Notes: a model not told the origin generated them from the sequence alone. 53,220 nucleotides of DNA from Verrucomicrobiales bacterium (GCA_016795385.1 JAEUHI010000051.1:1-53220), one strand, 5' to 3'. Positions 9,166 through 19,184 are shown, counted from the stretch's first letter. Numbers and translations are program-made.

Positions 9166-10857
9166 ATGGAGAAACCCTCGCTCATCATCGGCACCGACCA
9201 CGGTGGATTCGAACTCAAGGAAGCCGTCGTCGCGCACCTGCGTGGCGCGGGTTACGAGGTCGAGGATGCGGGCTCGTTCTCGAAGGATTCGGTCGATTAT
9301 CCCGATTACGCCGGCCTCGTCGCCCAGGCCGTGGCCACGGGGAAGAAGGATCTCGGCATCCTCTGCTGCACCACGGGGATCGGCATGGCCATCGCCGCGA
9401 ACCGCTACGCCGGGATCCAGGCCGCCGTCGTCACGGATCCGGCGCTCGCCGCCAAAACCCGGGTCCACAACAACACGAACGTGCTCTGCCTAGCCGGGGA
9501 TTTCACCGACGCTGCCGGAGGCGCGGCCATCGTCGATGCCTGGCTCGGTGCCGCCTTTGAAGGCGACGGCCGCCACGGCCGCCGCGTCGCGAAGATGAAT
9601 ACCTGCGGGGCCGCCACCAGCGCTCCCAAACTCGCCGTGACCGATCCCGAGATCTACCACGCCATCGAGGAGGAGGAGGCCCGCCAAAGCAGCAACATCG
9701 AGCTCATCGCCTCGGAGAATTTCGCCTCGAAGGCCGTCCAGCAGGCGCAGGGGAGCTGCCTCACCAACAAATATGCCGAGGGTTACCCCGGCCGCCGCTG
9801 GTATGGAGGTTGTGAGAACGTCGACAAGGTCGAGACTCTCGCGATCGAGCGAGCCAAGGAGCTTTTCGGGGCGAAATTCGCGAACGTGCAGCCGCACTCC
9901 GGCTCCCAGGCGAACTGCGCCGTCTACTTCAGTGTGCTCGAGCCCGGTGACAAAATCCTGACGATGGATCTTTCCCACGGCGGCCACCTCACCCACGGTC
10001 ACCCCGCCAACTTTTCCGGCAAGCTCTACGAGGTGAAGCACTACGGCGTCTCGAAGGAGAGCGAAGTGATCGACTACGACCTCCTCGCCGAAGCCGCGAA
10101 GGAATTCCAGCCGAAGATGATCACGGCCGGAGCCTCGGCCTACTCCCACATCATCGATTTCAAACGCATGCGCGAGATCGCCGATTCCGTCGGTGCCTGG
10201 CTCTTCGTCGACATGGCCCACATCGCCGGTCTTGTCGCCGCCGGAGTCCATCCCTCGCCGATGGAGCACGCCCATTTCGTCACGACGACGACACACAAGA
10301 GCCTCCGCGGTCCGCGGGGAGGACTCATTCTCACGAACGACGAGGACCTCGCCAAGAAGATCGACGCCCTCGTCTTCCCCGGCATCCAGGGTGGACCACT
10401 CATGCACGTCATCGCCGCGAAGGCCGTTTGTTTCCACGAAGCGCTCCAACCCGGCTTCAAGGAATACCAGCAGCAGATCGTGAAGAATTCCTCGCGTCTC
10501 GCCGCCCGTCTCGCCTCACACGGCTACCGCATCATTTCCGGTGGCACTGAGAACCACCTTTTCATGGTCGATCTCCGTCCCAACGGACTGAACGGCAAGC
10601 TCGTCCAGGAGACCCTCGACAAGGCCGGGATCACCGTGAACAAGAACTCCATTCCCTTCGACACCGAGAGCCCCTTCAAGGGTGGCGGCATCCGCATCGG
10701 CACGCCCGCCGTGACGACCCGCGGCATGAAGGAAGAGGAGATGGACCTCGTCGGTGACCTCATCCATGAGGCCATCTCGAACCACGGCGACAAAGCGAAG
10801 CTCGAAGCGATCCGCCAGCGCGTCATGGTGCTGAACGAGCGCTTTCCGCTGCCTTGA
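9166..10857 (+). CDS. rpiB/glyA: fused ribose-5-phosphate isomerase B - serine hydroxymethyltransferase
   Basis: A 563-residue two-domain protein. Residues 1-~145 are RpiB (GTDHGGFELKE at the start, DSVDYPDYA, active-site Cys68 in ILCCTTGIGM, HNNTNV, and an RHGRRV end). About 15 linking residues lead into a full SHMT (~160-563), with the PLP-binding Lys378 in TTTTHKSLRGPRGG and the usual tetrahydrofolate-binding C-terminus. The first half would interconvert ribulose-5-P and ribose-5-P, the second serine and glycine with one-carbon transfer to folate; both products feed purine synthesis. There is no stop, frameshift or restart at the junction. The open frame begins at 9028, but the Met at 9166 matches the RpiB N-terminus. 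Confidence 0.95.
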   Translation: MEKPSLIIGTDHGGFELKEAVVAHLRGAGYEVEDAGSFSKDSVDYPDYAGLVAQAVATGKKDLGILCCTTGIGMAIAANRYAGIQAAVVTDPALAAKTRVHNNTNVLCLAGDFTDAAGGAAIVDAWLGAAFEGDGRHGRRVAKMNTCGAATSAPKLAVTDPEIYHAIEEEEARQSSNIELIASENFASKAVQQAQGSCLTNKYAEGYPGRRWYGGCENVDKVETLAIERAKELFGAKFANVQPHSGSQANCAVYFSVLEPGDKILTMDLSHGGHLTHGHPANFSGKLYEVKHYGVSKESEVIDYDLLAEAAKEFQPKMITAGASAYSHIIDFKRMREIADSVGAWLFVDMAHIAGLVAAGVHPSPMEHAHFVTTTTHKSLRGPRGGLILTNDEDLAKKIDALVFPGIQGGPLMHVIAAKAVCFHEALQPGFKEYQQQIVKNSSRLAARLASHGYRIISGGTENHLFMVDLRPNGLNGKLVQETLDKAGITVNKNSIPFDTESPFKGGGIRIGTPAVTTRGMKEEEMDLVGDLIHEAISNHGDKAKLEAIRQRVMVLNERFPLP

Positions 10858-10877
10858 GGCAGTGGTGATGGTGCGGT

Positions 10878-10967
10878 GAGTAGGGCGGAATTGCATTCCG
10901 CCCTCGCTCAATTCGGGCATGGCCCATCGCGCTCCGCACCCCGGCGGATTGCAAATCCGCCCTACTC
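10878..10967. repeat. nested palindromic intergenic repeat (REP pair), probable bidirectional terminator
   Basis: Two hairpins lie back to back between convergent genes: AGGGCGGAAT/ATTCCGCCCT with a 3-base loop (10882-10904) and GGCGGATT/AATCCGCC with a 3-base loop (10943-10961). The outer ends, GAGTAGGGCGGA and TCCGCCCTACTC, also pair over 12 bases. The arrangement looks like a dispersed REP/BIME-type element. Being between two gene ends, it could stop transcription from both sides. Confidence 0.75.
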
Positions 10968-10997
10968 GACCGCCGTGTCGCGTTTTGATTCGCAACC

Positions 10998-13900
10998 TCA
11001 TTCCACCTTCAGCCCCACGCTGCCGCTGTGGCTGTTGAATTCGGGGGCATACATACACTGGATCTCGGCGACGCCGCTCTGGTATTCTCCGCGCAATTGC
11101 ACCCGGGCGCTCGTTTCAAAGACGTAGGTGCCCTTGGGCAGATACTCGATGAAGAAGTGGCTCGCGGTGTCGCGGGTCGATTCGTAGTAGGCGAGACCGT
11201 CCTGGAAGCGGTAGCCGCTCAGGACGTTGACGGGTTCGGTGCCGCTGCCGCGCTGGTCCTTCAGATGCACGTATTCGAGATCGCGGTCGGTGCGCAGTTC
11301 GACGCGGGTGACGAGTTCGTCGCCGGGCTTCAGGGCGCCTCCGTCGACGAGCGGTTTCAACTCGGGACCCGCCTTGCCATTGCTCTTGAGGAAGAGGCTC
11401 TTCTTCAAGGTGAGGGGATTGTCCCCATGCGGCGTGACCTTGGCGATGTCCTCGAGATACTGCCAGTGGAGACTGCCCCACGAGACGCCTTTGTCGGGTT
11501 TTGTCAGGGTGATGGTGCCCATCTCCGCTCGGACCTCCGAGCCAGCGAACCGTTGCTCGTAAAATCCGGTGCCGGCCTCGACTTTTTCCGGCTTCACCTC
11601 GGTGCCGCCGAGGGTGAGCGAAACGAGCGCGTCGGAGCCGAGGAGATCATCGCCGCCCAAGAGCAGGGCGTAGATGGCGTCGGCGGTGGACTTCGTGCTG
11701 GGCCAGGCCTGGGTCTGGCGTTGTTTGAGAAGCCAGACGCGGCAGTCATCTGCGGCGGTTTGATCCTGCTTGATCTCGCGGAGAGCCTCGATCATCATCG
11801 CCTGGGTCTCGATCGGCGCGCGATACCACCACCAGTGCTGCTCGGTGTCGCGCCAGTAGCGGCCGAGCTCCTCCTCGTTGACCGATCGTTCGAGGATCGA
11901 GGTGACGATGGCGGCCGGGGTTTCCTTGTCACCGAAGCGCTTCAGGCCGAGGGCGATGTGGGCTTGCGAGAGGCGGGGGAGCTTCGGCCAATCCTTCTTC
12001 GCGAGGGTGCGGAAGAAATCGACCGCGGGCTGGTGTTCTCCCGCGACGGGACGGCGCTCGAGGAAGAAACTCCGGGCATAGAGATAGAGCGCCTCGGTGG
12101 TGCCGATCTGCTCGATCTTGTGGGTGAGATAGCGCTGATGGCGTTCCGTGATCCAAGCGTCGAGCCGGTCGAGGGCGCGCAAGGCGAGATCGTCGTCGAT
12201 CTGGACACCGAGATGTCCGAGACGTCCGAAACCGCTCACGAGGTAAAGGGTGATGAACTCATTCTCACGACCACCCGGGAACCAAGGCCAGGCTCCGTTG
12301 TCGATCTGCATCGCCTCGAGTTTCGCCAGCGCGGCGCTGGTTTCGGCATCGAGGCGGTTCGCGTCGAAGAGGATCCCGACGTTTTTCCGCGCTTGAGTTT
12401 CGTCCTTCGCATCGCGGAGCCAGGGCGTTTCCTCAATGAGGACGCTCTTGAGTTCTTCTTTCTTCAGGAGCGGGCTGTCGAGGGCCTCGGGCTGGGCTTC
12501 CTTCCAGAGATCGAAGATACGACGGATCTTCGGATTCGATTGGGCGATGTGTCGGGCGAGGGCGTTTGCGTAGAGCCGGTTGAAGACCTGTTCGGCGCAC
12601 TCGTGCGGATACTCCATCAGGTAGGGCAGTGACTGCACCGCATACCACGCGGGCTGGGACACGACCTGTGCGGTGAGCGACTGATGCTGAAGAGTGTCGG
12701 ACTGTGCGCTCTCAAGCAGCTTGGGTAGGGTGAAGGTCTTTTCCCCGGCATCGCGGATCGGCAGGGTGATCGATTCGGTCAGGAGAATGCGGCGCGAGAG
12801 CACGGGCAACCAGCCTTCCTCCCCATCGGAGACAGTGCCGGTCGAGGCGACGGCGCGATACTGGAGGAAGCTCTGTCCGTCCGGCACGGTGATGCGCCAG
12901 GAGTAGGTGCGGGATTCGCTCGCGGGCAGGTCGAGGTCCTGCTCGGGCGTTTGATTGCCGAGGGCGGCATCGGCGCTTTCGAGCGAGGCGGCATCGGTGA
13001 ACTCGAGGCGCACCTTGCCTTTCACGGGGGCGGTGGCCTTGTTCGTCACCTTCACGGTGAACTCGACGACATCGCCCTCGCGGAGGAAACGAGGCGGATT
13101 TGGCTGCACCATGAGGTCTTTCGCCGTGACCGTTTCCCCCGTGAGCAATCCCGAGCGGAGCTGGCGGTCGTGGGCGAAGCCGAGGAACTTCCACGTCGTG
13201 AGGGCCTCGGGCATGGTGAATTCGAGACGCACCGTGCCCTTGTCATCGGCGAGAAGGTGGGGGAAGAAAAAGGCGGTCTCGTCGAGGTTTTTCCGTGCGC
13301 CGACCTGGGTCCAGTCGATCGCGGGCGTGGCGGACGCTTCTCCCTCGGCCGGTGCCTCGGCGGACATCGCGGCCGCACCACCGGCCATGGGGGCGGCCTC
13401 CGCGACCGGTGCCGCCGCCGGCATGGGGGCTCCGGGAGCGACCTCGGCAAAGCTGTCGACCGCACCGCCTGGAGCGGAGCGGGCCATCAGCTGCCGACGG
13501 ACCGGCCCGCCGATCGCGCTCTTGCTCATCACTCCGTAACCGCGGCTATGATCGGACAGAATCGGGAGGAACTGCCGCCATTCCGGGCCGCCTCCTTCCA
13601 TCGGTCCGTGCCAGTAGGCGACGGTGTGGAAATGGGGATTCCATGCATTGTGGAACTGGGCATAACGGCGCGAGTAATCTGAGTAAAACGCCCCAAATCC
13701 CCCGGGCCATCCATGGGGGAGAAACGCATCGAGTGAGGCGTCATACATGGCCGCGACCATCTCGACGGGTTCGTCCTTCGATGTGCCATCGACGACAAGA
13801 GTCCAAGTCTCTTTCGCGCCGGGTTCGAGCTTGTCGCGCATCCGCTCCCAGCGCAGGGAATACTCTTTGTTTTTCCAGGGCACGGAAATGGCCCGGCTCG

Positions 13901-16900
13901 TGAGATGGGCGCGGTTCTCGCGGACTTGAGTGACGTGGAGGGTGAATCCGCCGCGCTCTTTCTCGGTGACGTCGAGTTTCACGACCTGCTGGGTGCGGCC
14001 AGGTTCGGTCCAGAAACGACGTACGATTTTGCCGCGATGTTCGACCTCGATGAAGGCGCGCCCCGTTTCATAGCCGGTGCCCCAGAGCGCCGCCAAGGTC
14101 TGGCCCGGCTCGAGAATCCACTGTTCGGCCGAGAAGTGGTGCGGCACACGCACGGGAAAGGTCGTCGAATCCGGATCGAGGACGCGGATCGGCAGCAGGG
14201 CGGTGACAGCGCGTCCGTTGCGGTCCTTCGTTTCGAGGACGGCGCGGTATTCTCCCGCGGCGAGTTTCACCTCCAGCTTCGCCCCGCCCGTGACGTCGGT
14301 CTCGAAGTCGTCGCGCTGCACGACTTCGCCGAGAGGCCATTGATTCGGATCGGAGAGATCGGCATCCTCAGCCTTCGCGGCACGCGGCGGCCAGTGGCCG
14401 GATTCGAGACGGGGACGATGGACGCGGTCGGGTGCCTGGAGGCGATGCACCGTGACGGTGCCCTTTGCGGCGAGTGCTTCGCCATCGAGACTGGTGGTGC
14501 GGACTTCGATCGCGACTGGCTCGGCGAGGGTCTGCCATTCCGCCGCCGTGAGATCGGCTTTCAGGGCGGTGTATCCGACGGTGACGCTCCGTGAGCCCGA
14601 GCGCGTTTCGCCTGTCGTATCGATGACATCCGCGTGGACCGAGAATTCGAAGGAGGGCTCGGCTTTTTCATCCACCGACAGGTCCGGCTCGGCGGTGAAG
14701 GTGATCTCGAAGCTGCCATCCGCAGCGGTCTTCGTGAGGCCGTTGGCGATTTCCTTCGCACCCTGATTGGTCGGCGGGAAAAACCATCCACACCAGCGCA
14801 GCCAGCCCGGCCAGCGGGCCTCGCGGGTGACGCGCCAGCGCACCTCCGCCCCGTCGATGGGCGCTCCGGCGTAGGAATCGGCGCGGCCTTTCACGATGAC
14901 GGCCTCCCCCAGCTTTGGCGCCGCCGCCGGAGCCTCGACCGCCACCTGGAATTTGGGACGCTTGTATTCCTCCATCGAGATCGAGGTGGAGCCGTTGTCA
15001 CTCTCCTCGATCGTCATTCGTCCCGTCACGCGTCCCTTCGGCGCGGTGAAGGATCCGTTGAAGCCGCCGCGTTCGTTGGTCTTCACCTCGACCGCCTCCA
15101 CCTCCTCGCCGTTGACGTCGCGGAGACGGATCGTGAGTGTTTTGTTAGTCAACGTGCGGTAGTCGTTCTTCTCCGTGTCGGCATGGTAGTGGATCCCCTT
15201 GAATCGGATCGTCTGGCCGGGCCGGTAGATCGAGCGGTCGGTGAAGAGCTGCGTGCGCACCAGATCAATTTCACTCTGTTGGCGCCAGAGATGCATCTGG
15301 GGGCTGGCGATCTGATCGTCGCCGCGTCTGGCGAAAAAGAGCACCGCTCGGTCCTTCGCCTTTTCCTCGAAGTAGCCCATCTCGTCGGTCTTTTGGTTGA
15401 TCGCGTCGCGCTTCCAGCGCCCGTTGTTGTCGACCGACCAGACCTCGATCACAGCACCGGCGATCGGTTCCCCGGTCAAGGCATCGAGCACGAAACCTTC
15501 CGCTCCCTCCGGAGCCTGACGGGTGATGAGGGAAAGCGGCGAGACCCACACGGTCGTGGCGGAGAGCTGATTGTCCTCCGTCGCGAAGTTGCCCGCGGCA
15601 CTGACAATGAGCAGGTAAAAACCCGGCTTTTGATCGGTCGGTGCGGGCAGGCGGACGGTGCGCCGACGGAAATCCTCTGTTTTCTCCAGATCGCTTTTCC
15701 ATGCGATCACCGGATCTTGGTCCAAGGCGGCGAGAATGGCCTCGCGGCTGACATTCTCGGGCGTTTCCCAACGCTGTCCGCCGAGCGTCCATTCGCGGGG
15801 CACGAGACGGAAGTGAGCAGCCTCAAGGTTGCGGTAACTGAGCTCGATCTCCGGGCCGGCCGAGTTCCAGACCTGCTCGGTACCGACCTGCAGTTCGCGG
15901 GACTCGACCTGCTTCACGAGATTCCGGCAGGCCACGGCGAAGACCGACTCCGGATGACGCTCCGAGGCGGCCAAGGCGAGGCGACGGGCCTCGACGAGCT
16001 CGTCGGCCGCCTGTAGCCTCTCGGCCAGTGATGCGGCGATGGCGACTCCCGCTTCATCGGCCTCGTGAGCGGTGAGGAGGGCGGTCAATCGCTCGCGGGC
16101 GCGCGCATCGGCTTTGTCACCGGTCGCTTCGCCGGCGGCCCACTCGATGCGGTCGAGATCGACGAGGGCGCGTGCCGAGGCATCCGCGTCGGCAGCATGA
16201 AAGCGCAACAGATCCTGATAAAGTCGAATCGCGCGGAGCCGCGGTGAGGCGGCATCGGTGGTCTCCGGTTTCCACGCGAGGAACTCCGCCATCGTGCCGA
16301 GGGCAGGGGAGGCCGCATCGAAAACGAAGGCATCCTGCGGCGCCGCACCGGCCTGCTCGGCGGCGGTGTAAAAGGCGAGCGCCTCGTGGGCAAGGAAATC
16401 GTAGAGTGTGGGGCGGAACCGGTCGGGCACGTTGCCCTTGACGAGGAGGGTGTCGAAATCAGCGATCGGGATTTGCTGCAAGGCCGCCGCGTTTTCCAGC
16501 GCCGAACGGTAGCGGGCGTCGATTTCGTTGAAGAGGCGCGGGAGGTCCCAGGTCTGGAAATCATCTCCCGGTGACTCGCTCGTGCGGGTGCGCTCCATGA
16601 TGCGCCAACGGTTTTGCTGGAAGTAGGTCCAGTAGGCGCTCGCAAGGAGGGTTTTCAAGACCGGAGCCGTTTCCTCCGGGGCTGCGGCCAAAGCGGTCTC
16701 GTAGCGGCGGATGCGTTCCTCGGGCTGGTTTCCTTGTATTTCGGTCTCGGCCACGACACGGTAGGCGATGGCTTTCGCGGCTTCCGGCCAGGCCATTTCC
16801 GCTTTGGCGGCGGCTTCGATGGTGGCCAGCAAGTCGATGGCCGACTGGGGAAGAGCGTTTTCGAAGTGTGCTTCCACCTGCTTCCATTCGGCATCGCGTG

Positions 16901-16976
16901 GAGCGGCGGGGGAGATCATCGGGGAAAGGGCGGAGAGAAAGACGAGGCAGACGGGGGCGAGACGAAGCAGGCTCAT
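10998..16976 (-). CDS. giant secreted alpha-2-macroglobulin-family protein
   Basis: A 1992-residue protein starting with a Sec-type signal peptide (hydrophobic core LAPVCLVFLSAL, likely cut after SPAA). There is no lipobox, so it is probably periplasmic and soluble. The N-terminal ~400 residues are helical, followed by macroglobulin (MG) beta domains. An Ala/Pro-rich stretch at roughly 1165-1225 is placed like a bait region, next comes the conserved NLDETAFFFPHL block, and then the thioester motif CAEQ with Cys1460, inside an alpha/alpha TED domain. Such proteins trap proteases by covalent linkage when the bait is cleaved. The length is usual for the large Bacteroidetes/Verrucomicrobia type. 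No penicillin-binding protein 1C gene, the enterobacterial partner, is nearby. Confidence 0.93.
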   Translation of the reverse strand: MSLLRLAPVCLVFLSALSPMISPAAPRDAEWKQVEAHFENALPQSAIDLLATIEAAAKAEMAWPEAAKAIAYRVVAETEIQGNQPEERIRRYETALAAAPEETAPVLKTLLASAYWTYFQQNRWRIMERTRTSESPGDDFQTWDLPRLFNEIDARYRSALENAAALQQIPIADFDTLLVKGNVPDRFRPTLYDFLAHEALAFYTAAEQAGAAPQDAFVFDAASPALGTMAEFLAWKPETTDAASPRLRAIRLYQDLLRFHAADADASARALVDLDRIEWAAGEATGDKADARARERLTALLTAHEADEAGVAIAASLAERLQAADELVEARRLALAASERHPESVFAVACRNLVKQVESRELQVGTEQVWNSAGPEIELSYRNLEAAHFRLVPREWTLGGQRWETPENVSREAILAALDQDPVIAWKSDLEKTEDFRRRTVRLPAPTDQKPGFYLLIVSAAGNFATEDNQLSATTVWVSPLSLITRQAPEGAEGFVLDALTGEPIAGAVIEVWSVDNNGRWKRDAINQKTDEMGYFEEKAKDRAVLFFARRGDDQIASPQMHLWRQQSEIDLVRTQLFTDRSIYRPGQTIRFKGIHYHADTEKNDYRTLTNKTLTIRLRDVNGEEVEAVEVKTNERGGFNGSFTAPKGRVTGRMTIEESDNGSTSISMEEYKRPKFQVAVEAPAAAPKLGEAVIVKGRADSYAGAPIDGAEVRWRVTREARWPGWLRWCGWFFPPTNQGAKEIANGLTKTAADGSFEITFTAEPDLSVDEKAEPSFEFSVHADVIDTTGETRSGSRSVTVGYTALKADLTAAEWQTLAEPVAIEVRTTSLDGEALAAKGTVTVHRLQAPDRVHRPRLESGHWPPRAAKAEDADLSDPNQWPLGEVVQRDDFETDVTGGAKLEVKLAAGEYRAVLETKDRNGRAVTALLPIRVLDPDSTTFPVRVPHHFSAEQWILEPGQTLAALWGTGYETGRAFIEVEHRGKIVRRFWTEPGRTQQVVKLDVTEKERGGFTLHVTQVRENRAHLTSRAISVPWKNKEYSLRWERMRDKLEPGAKETWTLVVDGTSKDEPVEMVAAMYDASLDAFLPHGWPGGFGAFYSDYSRRYAQFHNAWNPHFHTVAYWHGPMEGGGPEWRQFLPILSDHSRGYGVMSKSAIGGPVRRQLMARSAPGGAVDSFAEVAPGAPMPAAAPVAEAAPMAGGAAAMSAEAPAEGEASATPAIDWTQVGARKNLDETAFFFPHLLADDKGTVRLEFTMPEALTTWKFLGFAHDRQLRSGLLTGETVTAKDLMVQPNPPRFLREGDVVEFTVKVTNKATAPVKGKVRLEFTDAASLESADAALGNQTPEQDLDLPASESRTYSWRITVPDGQSFLQYRAVASTGTVSDGEEGWLPVLSRRILLTESITLPIRDAGEKTFTLPKLLESAQSDTLQHQSLTAQVVSQPAWYAVQSLPYLMEYPHECAEQVFNRLYANALARHIAQSNPKIRRIFDLWKEAQPEALDSPLLKKEELKSVLIEETPWLRDAKDETQARKNVGILFDANRLDAETSAALAKLEAMQIDNGAWPWFPGGRENEFITLYLVSGFGRLGHLGVQIDDDLALRALDRLDAWITERHQRYLTHKIEQIGTTEALYLYARSFFLERRPVAGEHQPAVDFFRTLAKKDWPKLPRLSQAHIALGLKRFGDKETPAAIVTSILERSVNEEELGRYWRDTEQHWWWYRAPIETQAMMIEALREIKQDQTAADDCRVWLLKQRQTQAWPSTKSTADAIYALLLGGDDLLGSDALVSLTLGGTEVKPEKVEAGTGFYEQRFAGSEVRAEMGTITLTKPDKGVSWGSLHWQYLEDIAKVTPHGDNPLTLKKSLFLKSNGKAGPELKPLVDGGALKPGDELVTRVELRTDRDLEYVHLKDQRGSGTEPVNVLSGYRFQDGLAYYESTRDTASHFFIEYLPKGTYVFETSARVQLRGEYQSGVAEIQCMYAPEFNSHSGSVGLKVE

Positions 16977-17094
16977 ACTTCACCTTAAACGGATGAACCG
17001 GGGGAGCGAAGTCAGAAAATTGTAAAGAATGTGGCGGATACCTCGGCCGCAGGCGTCGGGCGAGGGGATTCGACTCAAGTCGAAACCACATTCC

Positions 17095-18534
17095 TCACAA
17101 GGCCCGCAGCTCCGCGAGCATCTCGAGGAGTTGCTGGGTCAGGATCACCGACGAATCCTTTTCGAACTTCGAAGTGCCGATCCAGGTCTCGTAGCCGCCG
17201 AGTTCGTGCTGGTGCGGCGGCGGCAGGTAGCCGTAGCCTCCGTTGGCGAGCGAGATCGTGAAGGTGTTCGGGAAAGGGCTCTTCTCCTTGATCTCCAGTC
17301 CGATCTCGACGAGCACCTCGAAAGGCAGGGAAACGATCGCCTGCTCCCCGATGCGGATCGCCTGAACGATCACATTTTCGGTTTTGTCAGGCTCGGAGTA
17401 TTGCACGGTGGCGTTGGCGTACTGGATCGCCTTGTCGTGCAGGGTGGCGCGGTCGGCCTTGGGCAGTTCGAGGAGGCGCAGGGCGTGCTCGACTTCCTCA
17501 ACGCTCATGTTGCGATACTTCAGCTCGACCTCGCGCTGCCGCATCGCGATGAGGGGATTCTCGTCGTAGGTCTCGATCTTGCGCACCGCCCGCCAGGCTG
17601 CGTCGGCGGTTTTTGCCGCGACGATGCGGACCTGCTCGAAAGGCGCACGCGGCGGGCGTTTTCCCTCGAAGTCGATGTTGTTGATGTCGCCGCTCGTGCC
17701 GTTCGTCATGAAGGCGACGAAGTTCGCCGGAGGATTCGAGCCGCCGACGCGGTAAGGCATGATGCGGGCGAATTCCCCGTAGTAGTCGGCCGAAGCCATG
17801 CCGATCTCCTTGCCTTTCTCGTCGCGGACCGTGGGGATGCCGCCGACATAGTGGAGCGAATAATTCGCGATGAACCCGAGCGGACGGCGTTTCCGGGTGC
17901 GCACGTCGACGATGCAGACCTCGGGATCGGTCGGTCCGGCGGGTTTGAGTAGACGGTCGCGTCCCGGGTTCGTTGCGACCTGGTCCAGCTTGCCGAAGGG
18001 ATTCGGCTCCATCGTGCCGGGTTTGAGATGCCAGCGGCGGTTGTGGACTTCGTCGGGCTCCGCGTCGGACGCGTATCCGACCTGGGCCGGTTCGAGTGAT
18101 TCGATCGCCTTTGTCAGGGCCTCGACCATGCCGTCGCGGCGGCGCTTCTCGTAGGCGATACGGCCTTCGCTGGTGTCGCCGCCCTTCGGCGCGGTGTGGG
18201 TGTGGGTGCCGCTGATGAGCATCTCCTCGACCTTCCATCCGGTCTTGGCCGCGACCTCCGCCTTGGCCGAATCGGTCGTCTCGCGGGAGACGCCGATGTC
18301 ATCGATCAGGGCGATGACGGTCCGGCCCGTTCCGTTCTCCAAAGCCACCGCACGGACGTGGAGCGGATCGTGGACGTAGCTTGATGAACCCGAACGCAGG
18401 GAGATCGGAAACACCGTCGGCGAGATATCAACCGCCGCCGCGCCCGCCCGCAGGCCTGCCGGTTTGGCTTCCTGTGACTGGAGAGGGAGGTTTGTCAGGG
18501 AAAGGGTCAGGGCGGGGACGAGGATGCGGATCAT
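17095..18534 (-). CDS. neutral/alkaline non-lysosomal ceramidase-like hydrolase
   Basis: A 479-residue exported protein: a short signal peptide (ILVPALTLSLTNLPLQSQ), then the ceramidase-superfamily N-terminal domain. HTHTAP (residues 111-116), ANYSLHYVGG and NGTSGDINNI are the motifs that build the zinc site in neutral ceramidases. It is shorter than true ceramidases (~650-700 residues) and lacks an obvious C-terminal Ig-like domain, so the substrate may differ. Planctomycetes and Verrucomicrobia carry many such proteins of unknown substrate. Three exact TTTGTCAGG copies fall inside it (17383, 18110, 18491). Confidence 0.8.
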   Translation of the reverse strand: MIRILVPALTLSLTNLPLQSQEAKPAGLRAGAAAVDISPTVFPISLRSGSSSYVHDPLHVRAVALENGTGRTVIALIDDIGVSRETTDSAKAEVAAKTGWKVEEMLISGTHTHTAPKGGDTSEGRIAYEKRRRDGMVEALTKAIESLEPAQVGYASDAEPDEVHNRRWHLKPGTMEPNPFGKLDQVATNPGRDRLLKPAGPTDPEVCIVDVRTRKRRPLGFIANYSLHYVGGIPTVRDEKGKEIGMASADYYGEFARIMPYRVGGSNPPANFVAFMTNGTSGDINNIDFEGKRPPRAPFEQVRIVAAKTADAAWRAVRKIETYDENPLIAMRQREVELKYRNMSVEEVEHALRLLELPKADRATLHDKAIQYANATVQYSEPDKTENVIVQAIRIGEQAIVSLPFEVLVEIGLEIKEKSPFPNTFTISLANGGYGYLPPPHQHELGGYETWIGTSKFEKDSSVILTQQLLEMLAELRAL

Positions 18535-18600
18535 GCCGCGAGACTAACGAAATCGATCGAGACTGCACAGCCCGTGATTGCGTTCGGCGGTCATGATGCC

Positions 18601-19184
18601 TCACGCTTCGGGGCTCTGAAATCGATTGGCGTTTTTCAGTCTTCCCCGAAGGTCTCGCAAGACATCAGCCAAGGCTTTGAGGTCTGTTTCCGTCAGATGA
18701 GCTTTCAACTGGGCTAGCAGCCTCTCATCAGTAACAGGATCCAGCCTCAAAAGCTGCAGAATATCGGTTTCGTAGAGATCGGCACGTTCGATCCGGCCCT
18801 GGTGGTAAAGAGAGGGAATGGCGAAAAGCTTCAGCAGGATGATCCCCTCCGGGGTCGCGCACCGGAGGGTGTGTGATTCAGGAAAGATCTAGGCGCCGAG
18901 TGACGTTCCGCGATTTCGGCGAAGAGGGGATTTTTTGTGAACAGAAGATTTACCCGCAACGTACCGCAATCTCCTGTTCCAAACCAATCGTTCTTCTCAC
19001 GCAGGGTGAAATCAGGGATCCTCGGCAAATCCTCGACCGCAAAAATGAGGTCGATGTCCCGGGTGTTCCTTCCATCCACGTATTGGAGAAGGGCAAGTCC
19101 ACCGACGAGAACGTGTGGAACGCCGTCATCAGCCAGAGCACGAATCAGACTTTCCGTCCGGGTGAGAAGCGCTTCCTCATTCAT
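18601..19184 (-). pseudogene. nucleotidyltransferase-fold protein (AbiEii/DUF6036-like), frameshifted
   Basis: Two adjacent minus-strand frames make one protein of about 195 residues. The first part (from Met at 19184) has HVLVGGLALLQY followed by RNTRDIDLIF, the nucleotidyltransferase-fold G-G and D-x-D motifs. The second part reads IFPESHTLRCATPEGIILLK and continues to a stop at 18601-18603 with helical sequence (DPVTDERLLAQLKAHL). The switch falls near 18888-18892, where a one-base insertion in the CCTAGATC tract would restore the frame. An upstream in-frame Met exists at 19322. Either a true pseudogene or a sequencing error. Confidence 0.75.
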
